64,000 bases of DNA from positions 156,756 to 220,755 of the forward strand of contig CBDCWQ010000007.1 in NCBI GenBank assembly GCA_965223435.1, read 5' to 3'. The translations under genes were made by a program, and so were the position numbers. The DNA is from CBDCWQ01 sp965223435. Lineage in GTDB: Bacteria > Myxococcota > Kuafuiibacteriia > Kuafuiibacteriales > Kuafuiibacteriaceae. The notes below the pieces were generated by a model. That model ran no database searches, had not been told where the DNA came from, and worked only from the letters and a program-made list of their open reading frames with translations. This document shows positions 32,971 through 42,335 of this stretch, piece by piece (within the stretch, counting starts at the first letter, position 1; every line of letters begins with the position of its first letter).

Positions 32971-35856
32971 TTGACTGCGACTGGGTTCAGCCCTCCAGAC
33001 ACCTCTTTGGTCGTTGATCTCGCGCGGATCGTCGGGGCCTCGTCCGTCTCGGCTCTGGACGCGGATCGACTGGCCTACAGCCGAGATTGCTGGCCACGAG
33101 ATCTCCTTTCGGTTCGCGCCGGAATCATCCCGTCCCTGCCAAGTTGCGTGGCGTGGCCAGAAACCCCTCAAGAAATCGCCCGGGTCCTACGCTATGCCGA
33201 AAAGCACAACGTCCCGGTTGTTCCCTATGGTGCTGGCTCGGGTGTCGCCGGGGGCGCAAGACCCTCACCCCGCGCCATCGCGCTCGACCTGAAGCGCATG
33301 CGACATCTCAGGCGTCTGGACCCGGACAACCTCAGCGCGGAGGTCGAGTGTGGGATCATCGGAGAGCGTTTGGAGCGAAACCTCCAGGCCCGGGGCTACA
33401 CCCTTGGCCATTTCCCCTCATCGATCGGGTGCTCCACCCTCGGCGGATGGTTGGCCGCCCGAAGCGCGGGCCAGATGTCGACGGCATACGGAAAAATCGA
33501 GGACATGTGCCTGGGCCTTGAAGTGGTCTCTCCGGGGTGCATACGGCGCCTAGAAACGGGGCCGAGACCGCTCGGCGGAATCGACTACAACGCGCTGCTC
33601 ATTGGGTCTGAGGGAACCATGGGCGTCATTTCTTCTGCCCTTTTGCGCATTCACCCTCTCCCGGCGGCACGTCGGTTTCGGGGGTTCAAGTTTCCCAGCG
33701 TGGAAGCCGGAGTAGAGGCCATCCAGTCCATTCTTCACGCCAACATCCGACCCGCGGTTGTGCGGCTGTACGACGGTCTCGACACTTGGATCGCGCGAAC
33801 CCACACCTCTAAGAAGGCGGGCCCGTCCACGCGTTTTCGGGTGCCCTTCATCGAGGCTCAATGGTCAGAACTTCAAAAGCACCCCAAGGTTGTTGAGTGG
33901 GCCCATCGGATGTCGGAAGGTCTGAGGCAAAAGACCATAGACGCAGTCCTCGGCGCAAAGCCGGACTGGCTCAACCGAGCGGCGGAGTTCTTACCTGGGG
34001 AGTGTTTGTTGGTCCTCGGATTTGAAGGCCAACCTGCAAGGGTCATCGCCCAGGCCAAAGCCGCAGAAGCGTTTTGCCTCAAAACCGCCAAAGACCTGGG
34101 CCCGGAGCCCGGCGAACACTGGTACGCGACGCGCTACAATGTGTCGTTCAAACAGTCCAAAATGTACGCGTCCGGCGTTTTTGTGGACACCATGGAGGTT
34201 GCGGCCACGTGGGAGCGGCTGATGCCGCTCTACTTTCGGGTGCGCGCCGCCATTCAAAAACACGCTTTGGTGATGGCCCATTTTTCCCATGCGTACCCCG
34301 AAGGCTGCTCCATCTACTTTACGTTTGCGGGTGCCGCGACAAACAAAGAAGATCCGCAAGCCGCCATCGCCCGCTACGATGCGCTTTGGCGGGACGCTTT
34401 GGTCGCGGTCCATGAAGCCGGAGGAACCATTTCGCATCACCATGGCGTGGGTCAGCTCAAAGCACACGCCATGGCCCAAGAGCACGGTTCGGGAGGCATC
34501 GCGATCCTCAACGCCCTCAAGGGCGCGCTGGATCCCAAAGGCATTTTGAACCCCAACAAACTGGGTCTTGGCCCGGTGTCTTTGGCGCCGGACACCAAAA
34601 AGCAGCGCGTGAAAACCACGAGCCCTGTCGAAGCCCTTATTCGCGACCTGAACCCGCAAGCCGTGCAAGTCTTTGGCCGTCGAGTGTCTATTTGCCCACG
34701 CGACGAGCGCACCGTGATGACGGTCTTGCGTTTGGCCACCCGTCTCGGCGTACCGTTGACCAGCGATCAGTCGGAAGGGCGGGCACCGCGCGGCGCGGTG
34801 CGGGTGCACCTCGACCACCTAGAGGGCATCACGAAGCTGTCCGAAAAGAGTTTGATCGCCGAAGTTGAAGCGGGGGTGCCCGTCGAGCGGCTCGAGCGCC
34901 TGCTGAATGGTCACGATCTGACCTTGGGCGATGTTGACCCCCGGGCTCGGCGGCGAAGCATTGGGGCCGCGGCTGCACGCAACCTCTTGATTCGACGCTC
35001 GGTCGCATACGGAGCGTTGGGTAACATCTGCCTGGCAGTTCGCGGGGTACTGGCCAATGGCACGCTCATTGAGACGAGGCCCACCCCTCGGTCCGCGACC
35101 GGTCCTGAACTCGACCGGGTCTTGGTGGGCGCGGGAGGAAAACTGGGACTCATGACCCGGCTCACCCTACGGCTGGCCGCCCTTCCTGCCTACCATGAGC
35201 CCCGCACCTACGTGTTTGGGACGCTTGCGCAAGCACTTCACTGCGCCAAAGAAGCGCTTCGTCACGGCCTCCATATCAGTTCGGCGCGCGTGACCCAGGG
35301 GTCCTCAAACGCCTACTTTGCTGCAAACTTGGTCGCCAGCACCGCGGAGCTGCTCCGCGCGGAGCGTACCGTCCTCGCGGCGACAGCGACCCACCACGGT
35401 GGCAAGGTAGAGCAGCCTGGCGTGGCGAGCGATGGAGGACACTTTGATGCCGTGGTGGAGTTCACCTGTGGCTGGGGGCAAGCCGAAAGCCTTCTTTGTG
35501 CACTTCAAAAAGCGACCCAAACCGAAACGTGGGCCGACTTTTTGACACCGCAGGGCGTCACCATCGTAACCCGGGTCGTCGATGGACCGAGCCGCCGGAA
35601 GGCGCTTTTGGCTGGCCCAACCCAAGGAGGCTGCCTGCTGGATCGGCAGGCTCAGCGATTCGGACACCCGCACTTCAACGTCCAAACGGTCGTAGACGGG
35701 GATAACCCAGAAGCAGTGGCTGGCTCCACCGGTGCAGATATCAGATCTGCATACGGGGACCTTGGTGCGGCTTTGGCCCGTCGCTTGGATCCTTCCGCCG
35801 TGCTGCAGTCCCGGGCCGCCTCACACGTGTTTGCGGAAAGGCCTCAGAAAGAGTAA
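32971..35856 (+). CDS. Fused flavoprotein: alkyl-DHAP-synthase/GlcD-like module joined to GlcE-like module
   Basis: This protein has about 961 residues. Module 1 (1-560) is a vanillyl-alcohol-oxidase-fold FAD protein: FAD loop VPVVPYGAGSGVAGGA, GYTLGHFPSSIGCSTLGGWLA, SEGTMGVI, MYASGVFVDTMEV, and the GTISHHHGVGQLKAHAM triple-histidine motif (His489-491) typical of alkyldihydroxyacetonephosphate synthase, with LDPKGILNPNKLG. Module 2 (about 570-961) resembles GlcE, a second FAD-domain subunit of glycolate oxidase: ICPRDERTVMTVLRLATRLGVPL, EVEAGVPVERLERLL, GPELDRVLVGAGGKLGL. Reaction candidates are ether-lipid formation (acyl-DHAP to alkyl-DHAP) or 2-hydroxyacid oxidation. The start is a TTG at 32971, chosen by position; a TTG at 33007 is also possible. 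Confidence 0.85.
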   Translation: MTATGFSPPDTSLVVDLARIVGASSVSALDADRLAYSRDCWPRDLLSVRAGIIPSLPSCVAWPETPQEIARVLRYAEKHNVPVVPYGAGSGVAGGARPSPRAIALDLKRMRHLRRLDPDNLSAEVECGIIGERLERNLQARGYTLGHFPSSIGCSTLGGWLAARSAGQMSTAYGKIEDMCLGLEVVSPGCIRRLETGPRPLGGIDYNALLIGSEGTMGVISSALLRIHPLPAARRFRGFKFPSVEAGVEAIQSILHANIRPAVVRLYDGLDTWIARTHTSKKAGPSTRFRVPFIEAQWSELQKHPKVVEWAHRMSEGLRQKTIDAVLGAKPDWLNRAAEFLPGECLLVLGFEGQPARVIAQAKAAEAFCLKTAKDLGPEPGEHWYATRYNVSFKQSKMYASGVFVDTMEVAATWERLMPLYFRVRAAIQKHALVMAHFSHAYPEGCSIYFTFAGAATNKEDPQAAIARYDALWRDALVAVHEAGGTISHHHGVGQLKAHAMAQEHGSGGIAILNALKGALDPKGILNPNKLGLGPVSLAPDTKKQRVKTTSPVEALIRDLNPQAVQVFGRRVSICPRDERTVMTVLRLATRLGVPLTSDQSEGRAPRGAVRVHLDHLEGITKLSEKSLIAEVEAGVPVERLERLLNGHDLTLGDVDPRARRRSIGAAAARNLLIRRSVAYGALGNICLAVRGVLANGTLIETRPTPRSATGPELDRVLVGAGGKLGLMTRLTLRLAALPAYHEPRTYVFGTLAQALHCAKEALRHGLHISSARVTQGSSNAYFAANLVASTAELLRAERTVLAATATHHGGKVEQPGVASDGGHFDAVVEFTCGWGQAESLLCALQKATQTETWADFLTPQGVTIVTRVVDGPSRRKALLAGPTQGGCLLDRQAQRFGHPHFNVQTVVDGDNPEAVAGSTGADIRSAYGDLGAALARRLDPSAVLQSRAASHVFAERPQKE

Positions 35857-35866
35857 CTCCTCCGAG

Positions 35867-37015
35867 GTGCCCCACCGAGCTCCACCCGCCGTCACCGAGG
35901 CGCTGAACAAGGCTGAGGACCAGGGTCTCGAAACCTGCCTGACGTGCCCCAAGCTTTGCCGATGGGCATGTCCGGTGGCAGAGACCGAAGCCCGCGAGTC
36001 GACATCCCCGCACAGTCTTGTCGTTCTCGGGGGCTTGCTGAAAAAAAAGCGCATCGAGATCGAATCGGTCCGCGACTTCCCCTACCACTGCAGCGACTGC
36101 GGAGCATGCACCGAAGCGTGTTTGCACCATAACGATGTTCCACTGCTCCTCAGCATGGCCCGGCAACGGGTCCTGAAGGGACATGCGGCGCCCACCCCGG
36201 TAGAAGAGCTTTGTGGTCATTTTGGGGTTTCCGGAACACCTCAGGGTGAGCCGCTGGATCATGCCTTGACCGAGGTGACCGCCCGCGCCGGCAAGACCAT
36301 CGAACGCGATGGATGCAGCGTGTACATTCCGGGCTGCACGACCCTCGAAAAAGCCCCTGAGGTCGCGGTGAGTTTCCTTCGTGGTTCGCTTCTTTTGGGG
36401 CTGGAGGAGGTGACGACCACCCCCTTGTCGGGCCATTGTTGTGGCCTCCCTTTGTTTTGGGCCGGTGAACTCGAAGCCTTTCACGCTCACGCCAAGCGCT
36501 ACGCCAAAGAAGTCGAAGGTATAGAGCGTTTGGTGGTCCATGAGCCGTCTTGCCTGAGCTGTTTTTTGCACCGTTATCCCCAGTTTGGAGTACCGCTCAG
36601 CGCCAAAGTCGAGCACGTGGCCGACTTCGTCACGCGAGGCCTCAAGCGCGGTCACACCGAACAAGCGGGGACCCAGCGCATGGAGCCCTCGATCGCGGTG
36701 GATTTCAGTTGCCATCTCAAACGGAGCACAAAGAGCCAAGAGCGGGCCCAACGTTTGATCACCCAGCTTCTCGGGTACGCGCCGTCGGGCGAGGAAAACA
36801 AAACCGGGATGCTGGATTGCTGTGGCGCCTCCGGGCTGTTGCCCTTGGCGGCGCCCGAAACCGCACGGGCCATGGCCAGGGAACGCATCCGGGCGTTTCG
36901 AAGCTCAGGTAAGACCTCCTGGCTGATGTTTTCGCCGCAATGCGAGGCCCATCTCAAAACCGTCGACCCGAGCCTTCCGCTGCTGGATCTCGCAACGCTT
37001 CTTGAAAAACCGTAG
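35867..37015 (+). CDS. Fe-S and CCG-domain electron-transfer protein (GlcF/LutA-like)
   Basis: This 382-residue protein has two N-terminal cysteine clusters. The first is Cys24-x2-Cys27-x3-Cys31-x3-Cys35; the second is Cys75-x2-Cys78-x2-Cys81-x3-Cys85 (CSDCGACTEAC), both suited to [4Fe-4S] clusters. Two CCG-type domains follow: GHCCGLPLFWAGELEAF with HEPSCLSC, and DFSCHLKRS with LDCCGASGLLPL and FSPQCEAH. The family, which includes GlcF and heterodisulfide reductase B-type proteins, carries electrons from a flavin partner to quinone. The GTG at 35867 begins ten bases after the flavoprotein stop, so the two form one complex. It has no membrane helix. Confidence 0.88.
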   Translation: MPHRAPPAVTEALNKAEDQGLETCLTCPKLCRWACPVAETEARESTSPHSLVVLGGLLKKKRIEIESVRDFPYHCSDCGACTEACLHHNDVPLLLSMARQRVLKGHAAPTPVEELCGHFGVSGTPQGEPLDHALTEVTARAGKTIERDGCSVYIPGCTTLEKAPEVAVSFLRGSLLLGLEEVTTTPLSGHCCGLPLFWAGELEAFHAHAKRYAKEVEGIERLVVHEPSCLSCFLHRYPQFGVPLSAKVEHVADFVTRGLKRGHTEQAGTQRMEPSIAVDFSCHLKRSTKSQERAQRLITQLLGYAPSGEENKTGMLDCCGASGLLPLAAPETARAMARERIRAFRSSGKTSWLMFSPQCEAHLKTVDPSLPLLDLATLLEKP

Positions 37016-37023
37016 GAGTCCGG

Positions 37024-37974
37024 ATGTCATCTTTTTACACCTCCGTGATCGTGAATCCCGCCAGCGCCGGAGGGGCTACCGGTCGACGCTGGCCACAAAT
37101 TCGACGCGCGATCGACCGCAAACTCGACCGCTGGGACAACCAGTTCACCCTCGGCCCCAAGGATGGGACCCGCCTGGCGCAAGAGGCCATTCGCGCGGGC
37201 TACGAGATGATTGCATCCGTTGGCGGCGATGGAACCACCAGCGAAGTTCTTGCTGGTTTTTTCGAGCCCGCGTCCAGTGGGACCACGATCTCGAACCGTT
37301 TGGTCGACCCCCGACCGGTGCTGGCCGTCGTTCGCCAAGGCACCGGGGGCGATTTTGCCAGGCACCTGGCCCTGCCCGGCCAGCTGCCCCAGGCCGTTTC
37401 CCATCTCGCCGGCGAGGCCATCCGGGTCTGCGATGTGGGGTTGGTAGAGCAAAACGCGAGCGAGATCTGCCGGGCACCGTTCCTGAACATCGCGAGCTTT
37501 GGACTGTCGGGTTTGGTCGATGAACTCGTGAACGATACCAGCAAAGTTCTCGGGGGGCGCGCCTCATTCATCGTCGGTCTGGGTCGAGCACTTGCGAGCT
37601 ATCGTCCCAAAAAAGTCCGGATCGTGGTCGACGAAGCCTTATTCTACGAAGGCCCGGTGGTAACCTGCGCGGTGGCCAACGGGTCCTATTTTGGTGGTGG
37701 CATGCGGATTGCCCGCGACGCGCAAATCGATGACGGGCTTTTTGACGTGGTGGTTCAGACCCGTGTCGGAACGAAGGAGCTCTTCGGGATTCGGGACCTG
37801 TACAATGGACGCGTCCTTGATTGGGACAGCGTTCATCACACCCGGGGCAAGACGGTATACGCCGAGCCCGTCGACGCCGAAGACCGCCTGTTGCTCGACA
37901 TCGATGGCGAACAGCTCGGCCAGCTACCAGCGACCTTCCACATGCTACCCGGTGCCATCAGGCTCAAGACCTGA
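37024..37974 (+). CDS. Diacylglycerol-kinase-like lipid kinase (YegS/DgkB family)
   Basis: This 316-residue soluble kinase of the diacylglycerol/sphingosine kinase fold starts after a GGAG ribosome site. The signature IASVGGDGTTSEVLAGF is present; the second motif is RQGTGGDFARHLALP, and the C-terminal strand region has GPVVTCAVANGSYFGGGMRIA and DAQIDDGLFDVVV. It phosphorylates a lipid acceptor, such as diacylglycerol, at the membrane. It begins nine bases after the Fe-S gene and closes the operon. A lipid kinase here supports a lipid role for the flavoprotein, as with Rv2251-Rv2252 in Mycobacterium (established neighbour pair by memory). Confidence 0.9.
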   Translation: MSSFYTSVIVNPASAGGATGRRWPQIRRAIDRKLDRWDNQFTLGPKDGTRLAQEAIRAGYEMIASVGGDGTTSEVLAGFFEPASSGTTISNRLVDPRPVLAVVRQGTGGDFARHLALPGQLPQAVSHLAGEAIRVCDVGLVEQNASEICRAPFLNIASFGLSGLVDELVNDTSKVLGGRASFIVGLGRALASYRPKKVRIVVDEALFYEGPVVTCAVANGSYFGGGMRIARDAQIDDGLFDVVVQTRVGTKELFGIRDLYNGRVLDWDSVHHTRGKTVYAEPVDAEDRLLLDIDGEQLGQLPATFHMLPGAIRLKT

Positions 37975-37981
37975 GGAGGGG

Positions 37982-39307
37982 TTACGGGCAACTTTTTGCT
38001 GTTTTCAGCGCACGGTCGAGAATCGGACTGGCTTGAGCCAAATGGCGGTCTAGGTCAAAGGCCTGGTCAATTTCTTGTTTGCTCAGGTGCGTTTTCAGTG
38101 CCTCGTCCTCCAAGAGCGCCGATTTGAGGTCTAGGCCTTCATCCCACACCCGCATCGCACAGCGCTGGACAATCACATAGGCGTCCTGCCTCGCCAGCCC
38201 CTTTTCCGTCAGGCGCAAGAGAATGGACTGAGAGAAAACCAAACCTCGCATCAATTCGAGATTCTCTTGCATTCGCTCGGGGTAAACGACCAGGCCTTCC
38301 ACGACCCGGGTCATTCTTCGCAGCATGAAGCAAACGGTGATGGTCGCATCCGGTCCGATAACGCGCTCGACCGACGAATGGGAAATATCCCGCCCGTGCC
38401 ACAAGGCAACGTTTTCCAAGGATGCATGGGCATAGCTCCTCACCAAACGCGCCAGGCCGGTCACGTTCTCGGTCAGAATGGGATTCCGCTTGTGAGGCAT
38501 CGCGCTCGAGCCCTTTTGGCCTTTGGTAAAAGGCTCTTCGGCTTCGCGAACCTCGGTTCTTTGAAGATGCCGAACCTCAACCGCAAAGCGCTCAAGGCTG
38601 GCGGCAAGCCCAGCCAGAACCGAGAACAAAAAGGCGTGCCGATCCCGCGCCACCACTTGGGTCGCCACCGCTTCTGGAATGAGCCCTAAGCTTTCGAGGG
38701 CATGGGCTTCGATGGCCAAGGACAAGTGCGCACTGGTGCCTACGGCCCCGGACAGCTTTCCGACCCGGATATCGTCGCGCGCAATCAACAGACGCCGCTT
38801 GTTGCGCGAGAGCTCGGCGTACCAGCTGCCGAGGACGAGGCCAAAAGTCGTGGGTTCGGCGTGGATGCCATGGGAACGCCCCATCATCGGGGTCGCACGG
38901 TGCTCTTCGGCTCGTCTGCCCACGGCGGCTTGGAGCTTGTCCAAGTCGGCAATCACCAAATCTGTCGCCTCCAGAAGCTGAAGGGCAAAGGCCGAGTCAA
39001 GAATATCACTCGAAGTCAGGCCAAAATGAACGTGCCTGGAAGCAGGACCCACGAGTTCTTCGAACGCGGTCAAAAAGGCGATCACATCGTGTTTGGTCGT
39101 GGCTTCGATTTCGAGTGCCCGTTGAGCCAGCGCGTCGAAATCACATTTTTTTTGTGCCTCCTTGAGGGTTTGGAGATCTTCCGGCGGAACCTGCCCAGCC
39201 TGGGCCATCGCCTCACAGGCTGCAATTTCGACGGCAAGCCAAGTTTTGATGCGGTTGGCATCGGTCCATACCGCCCCGATGTCTTCGGGTGTGTAGCGGG
39301 GAATCAC
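37982..39307 (-). CDS. purB: Adenylosuccinate lyase
   Basis: This 441-residue homotetrameric enzyme of the fumarase superfamily cleaves SAICAR and adenylosuccinate, releasing fumarate. Signature segments are TKHDVIAFLTAFEE, HFGLTSSDILDSA, TPMMGRSHGIHAEPTTFG, and the catalytic serine loop GQKGSSAMPHKRNPILTENV. The ATG at 39307 overlaps the dut stop by four bases. It is the last gene of the long minus-strand cluster, converging with the lipid kinase operon eight bases away. Confidence 0.96.
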   Translation of the reverse strand: MIPRYTPEDIGAVWTDANRIKTWLAVEIAACEAMAQAGQVPPEDLQTLKEAQKKCDFDALAQRALEIEATTKHDVIAFLTAFEELVGPASRHVHFGLTSSDILDSAFALQLLEATDLVIADLDKLQAAVGRRAEEHRATPMMGRSHGIHAEPTTFGLVLGSWYAELSRNKRRLLIARDDIRVGKLSGAVGTSAHLSLAIEAHALESLGLIPEAVATQVVARDRHAFLFSVLAGLAASLERFAVEVRHLQRTEVREAEEPFTKGQKGSSAMPHKRNPILTENVTGLARLVRSYAHASLENVALWHGRDISHSSVERVIGPDATITVCFMLRRMTRVVEGLVVYPERMQENLELMRGLVFSQSILLRLTEKGLARQDAYVIVQRCAMRVWDEGLDLKSALLEDEALKTHLSKQEIDQAFDLDRHLAQASPILDRALKTAKSCP

Positions 39308-39807
39308 ACGGACTCATTACCGGTCGGCTCAGAGGGGAACAAGGCATTCTTTGCCACGGACTTACCCGTGTGCCCGAACCCGCCAGCCCCCCTTGCTGTT
39401 TCACCCAAGGACGTCACCCATTCGAGCTCCGCCGTCATCACCGGGACAATCACCAGCTGCGCAATGCGGTCGCCTGGTCGCACCACAAAAGGCTCTGGCC
39501 CGTGGTTGATCAGAAGCACGACGATTTCGCCTCGGTAGTCGGCGTCAATGGTTCCCGGAGCGTTGAGGACTGTGACCCCATACTTCCGCGCGAGACCCGA
39601 ACGGGGACGCACCTGCGCTTCGGTACCAGGTGGCAGTTCGATAGCAAGGCCGGTGCCGACGCCGTCAAAAGCCCCAGGATTCAGAACCCTTTCTTCCGAA
39701 GCAGGAAGATCCAGGCCCGAAGCCCCCTCAGTCTGGTAGCGCGGAAGAGGCAAAAGCGGCCGCCCCTTCAGCGTTCGGACCCGAACCACTGTGTGGCTGT
39801 CTGTCAT
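39304..39807 (-). CDS. dut: dUTP pyrophosphatase
   Basis: This 167-residue trimeric enzyme hydrolyses dUTP to dUMP, guarding against uracil in DNA. The five motifs are present: EGASGLDLPA, PRSGLARKYGV, NAPGTIDADYRGEI, PGDRIAQLVI, and the C-terminal RGAGGFGHTG that caps the active site. The ATG at 39807 has an AGGA site inside the end of pnp, from whose stop it is four bases away. It is coupled to purB. Confidence 0.95.
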   Translation of the reverse strand: MTDSHTVVRVRTLKGRPLLPLPRYQTEGASGLDLPASEERVLNPGAFDGVGTGLAIELPPGTEAQVRPRSGLARKYGVTVLNAPGTIDADYRGEIVVLLINHGPEPFVVRPGDRIAQLVIVPVMTAELEWVTSLGETARGAGGFGHTGKSVAKNALFPSEPTGNESV

Positions 39808-39811
39808 TTCG

Positions 39812-41923
39812 TCAGTCCTGAGACACCTTTTGGCCCACCGCCTCTTTTCTGGAGAGCCGAATCTTTCCTTGGCGATCAATATTGACCACCTTGACCAGGA
39901 CCTCGTCCCCTTCTCGGACGATGTCCTCTACGCGGTTCACTCTTTTATCCGCCAAGTCCGAAATATGAACCAATCCATCGGTTCCAGGGAAGATCTCCAC
40001 GAAGGCACCGAAGTCCATGATTTTGCGTACGTTGCCGAGGTAAATCTTACCGACCTCTGGTTCTCGGGTGATGTCTTTGATCATCTTAATGGCCCGCTCG
40101 ACCATGTCGGGTTCACTCGAGGCGATGCTCAGGGTGCCATCATCGGCAACGTCGATTGAGGCCCCAGTTTTCGCCACCAAATCCTTGATCACCTTGCCGC
40201 CCGGGCCGATGACGTCCTTGATGCGCTCCGGTTTGATCTTCAGTTTGGTGATGCGCGGTGCCCATCGTGAGATTTCTGCCCGCGGCGCATCGATGGTCTT
40301 CGACATCTCGCCCAGGATGTGAAGTCGCCCCACCCTCGCCTGCTCGAGCGCACGTTCGAGGGTTTCTCGACGTACACCGGTCAACTTGATGTCCATTTGG
40401 ACAGCCGTGATGCCATTTTTTGTGCCGCAGACCTTGAAGTCCATGTCCCCCAGGTGATCTTCGTCGCCCAGGATATCGGAGAGGACCGCTATTTTCCCCT
40501 CTTCTTCAATCAAGCCCATCGCGATACCCGCCGCCATAGACTTGAGCGGCACACCGGCTTCCATCATCGCCAAGGTGCCACCGCAGACGCTGGCCATGGA
40601 GGAAGAGCCATTCGACTCGGTGATTTCGGATACGATGCGAATGGTGTAGGGGAACGTAGCTTGGTCCGGGACGAGGCCTTCGAGCGCACGCTCGGCCAGC
40701 TTCCCGTGCCCAATCTCACGCCTCGCAGGCCCCCTCAGAAACTTGGTCTCGCCCACACAGTAGGGTGGAAAATTGTAGTGCAAAAGAAAGCGCGCAAACG
40801 AGAAACCCTCAAGCGTGTCGAGTTTCTGTTCATCTTGACTCGTTCCGAGCGTTGCGGTCACCAGGGCCTGGGTTTCACCCCGCTGAAACATGGCGGAGCC
40901 GTGCACCCGCGGAAGCGACCCCACTTCACATAGAATGGGTCTGATTTCATCGGTACGGCGACCATCGATTCGGCGCCCCTCATCGACGATCATCTTGCGT
41001 ACAATGTTGGCTTTCAGGTCAGAAAACGCGTTCTTCGCCAGCTTTTCCTTTTCGAGGTACGCCTCTTCGCCAAGCGATGTCTTCAGTGCGGCAAGGACTT
41101 CGCTCTTGGCAGCGTCAATGGCCTGATACCGTTGGGCTTTTTCGGGGACGACCACCGCCTTGCTCAAACTGGGGGTGGCCAACTCATGGACTTGGGCGGC
41201 CAGCGCATCGTCTCGCTCCGCTTCGGGCACGGCGCGTTTTTCCTGGCCGACTTCCTTTCTGAGCGCGTCTTGAAGGTCGATGAGCGGCATGCACGACTCA
41301 TGGGCAAACAAAAGCGCATCGATGACAGCGGCCTCGCTGACCTCCTGCCCTCCGCCTTCCACCATGGTGATGGCCGACCGACTGCACGACACAAAAAGGT
41401 CGAGATCCGATTCGGTTCTTTGTGCCTGGCTCGGGTTGGCGATGAGCTTGTTGTCGACTCTCCCCACACGAATGGCCGCAATGGGCCCGGCAAAGGGAAT
41501 GTTCGACACCGTAAGCGACATCGACGTGCCTACCAGGGCACACACATCGGTGGGGAAATCCGGGTCGTAACTCATGACCGTGGCAATGACCTGGGTCTCG
41601 GTTCGCCACGTCTTGGGAAAAAGAGGTCGTATGGAGCGATCGATGATGCGAGAGGTCAGCGTTTCGTGATCCCGAGGGCGACCTTCCCGTTTGTAAAAAC
41701 CACCTGGAATTTTCCCGGCTGCGAACGTTTTTTCCAGGTAGTCACAGGTTAGCGGCAAGAAATCCATGCCGGGTCTCGGTTCTTTGGCACCGCAAACGGT
41801 GCATAAAACCACCGAGTCGCCAAAATAGACCATCGTCGCCCCATGGGCTTGTTTCGCGATATGGCCCATCGAAAAGGCAAATTCCTTTTCGCCCACCCGT
41901 ACTGTTCTTTTGATGTGTTCCAT
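39812..41923 (-). CDS. pnp: Polynucleotide phosphorylase
   Basis: This 703-residue phosphate-dependent 3'-5' exoribonuclease is a degradosome component. There are two RNase PH domains (1-220 and about 310-545), with MSLTVSNIPFAGPIAAIRVG, FFRR-like HYNFPPYCVGE, and SDILGDEDHLGDMDFKVCGT. A KH domain (ERIKDVIGPGGKVIKDLVAKTG) and a C-terminal S1 domain (VGKIYLGNVRKIMDFGAFVEIFPG) follow. It starts 412 bases after rpsO, with a large hairpin in that leader. Gene order rpsO-pnp is conserved in bacteria. Confidence 0.97.
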   Translation of the reverse strand: MEHIKRTVRVGEKEFAFSMGHIAKQAHGATMVYFGDSVVLCTVCGAKEPRPGMDFLPLTCDYLEKTFAAGKIPGGFYKREGRPRDHETLTSRIIDRSIRPLFPKTWRTETQVIATVMSYDPDFPTDVCALVGTSMSLTVSNIPFAGPIAAIRVGRVDNKLIANPSQAQRTESDLDLFVSCSRSAITMVEGGGQEVSEAAVIDALLFAHESCMPLIDLQDALRKEVGQEKRAVPEAERDDALAAQVHELATPSLSKAVVVPEKAQRYQAIDAAKSEVLAALKTSLGEEAYLEKEKLAKNAFSDLKANIVRKMIVDEGRRIDGRRTDEIRPILCEVGSLPRVHGSAMFQRGETQALVTATLGTSQDEQKLDTLEGFSFARFLLHYNFPPYCVGETKFLRGPARREIGHGKLAERALEGLVPDQATFPYTIRIVSEITESNGSSSMASVCGGTLAMMEAGVPLKSMAAGIAMGLIEEEGKIAVLSDILGDEDHLGDMDFKVCGTKNGITAVQMDIKLTGVRRETLERALEQARVGRLHILGEMSKTIDAPRAEISRWAPRITKLKIKPERIKDVIGPGGKVIKDLVAKTGASIDVADDGTLSIASSEPDMVERAIKMIKDITREPEVGKIYLGNVRKIMDFGAFVEIFPGTDGLVHISDLADKRVNRVEDIVREGDEVLVKVVNIDRQGKIRLSRKEAVGQKVSQD

Positions 41924-42113
41924 AGGATCGTATTTCTTCCTGCTCCTATTCGAGTCGTCATCGCGGGTGTGGTGACGAGGGCTGCGCCTTCAGCGGGCCT
42001 TTACCCACACCGACGATGCTCCTTAGAAGCTCTTTCGAGGCGCGTCACAAGAGAACGGACACGTTCTTCCCACGGGCACCTTCGGTTTGTCGCGGGAGCG
42101 CGCTGCGAAGGTG

Positions 42114-42215
42114 GGTTGGTCGAGCAATGGGCTGAACGGATTTAAAACAAAAGCGGTTCGGATGGCTCGTCAGAAGACGCAAAAATAAACCGCTCAGCCC
42201 ATTGCTCGACCAACC
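42114..42215. promoter_or_regulatory. Long hairpin (about 30 bp stem) in the rpsO-pnp spacer
   Basis: The arm 42114-42144 pairs with 42186-42215, with one bulge and one mismatch, around a 41-base loop. The perfect core covers 22 base pairs. Any transcript through the spacer folds into an RNase III-type duplex. It sits 121 bases past the rpsO stop and 191 before the pnp start. In E. coli the pnp leader hairpin is cut by RNase III to allow PNPase autoregulation; this looks analogous in position. The rest of the 41924-42335 spacer holds no gene. Confidence 0.8.
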
Positions 42216-42335
42216 TACACACGGCGCTTCATCGAAAGGCTGAGGCATCATCGAACATCCGGACATCCACGTCTAGCCCGACAACCCCTAAACCTCTACG
42301 ATGGCTCCAAAAAACAGAAAACCCTTCTAAGTTAA

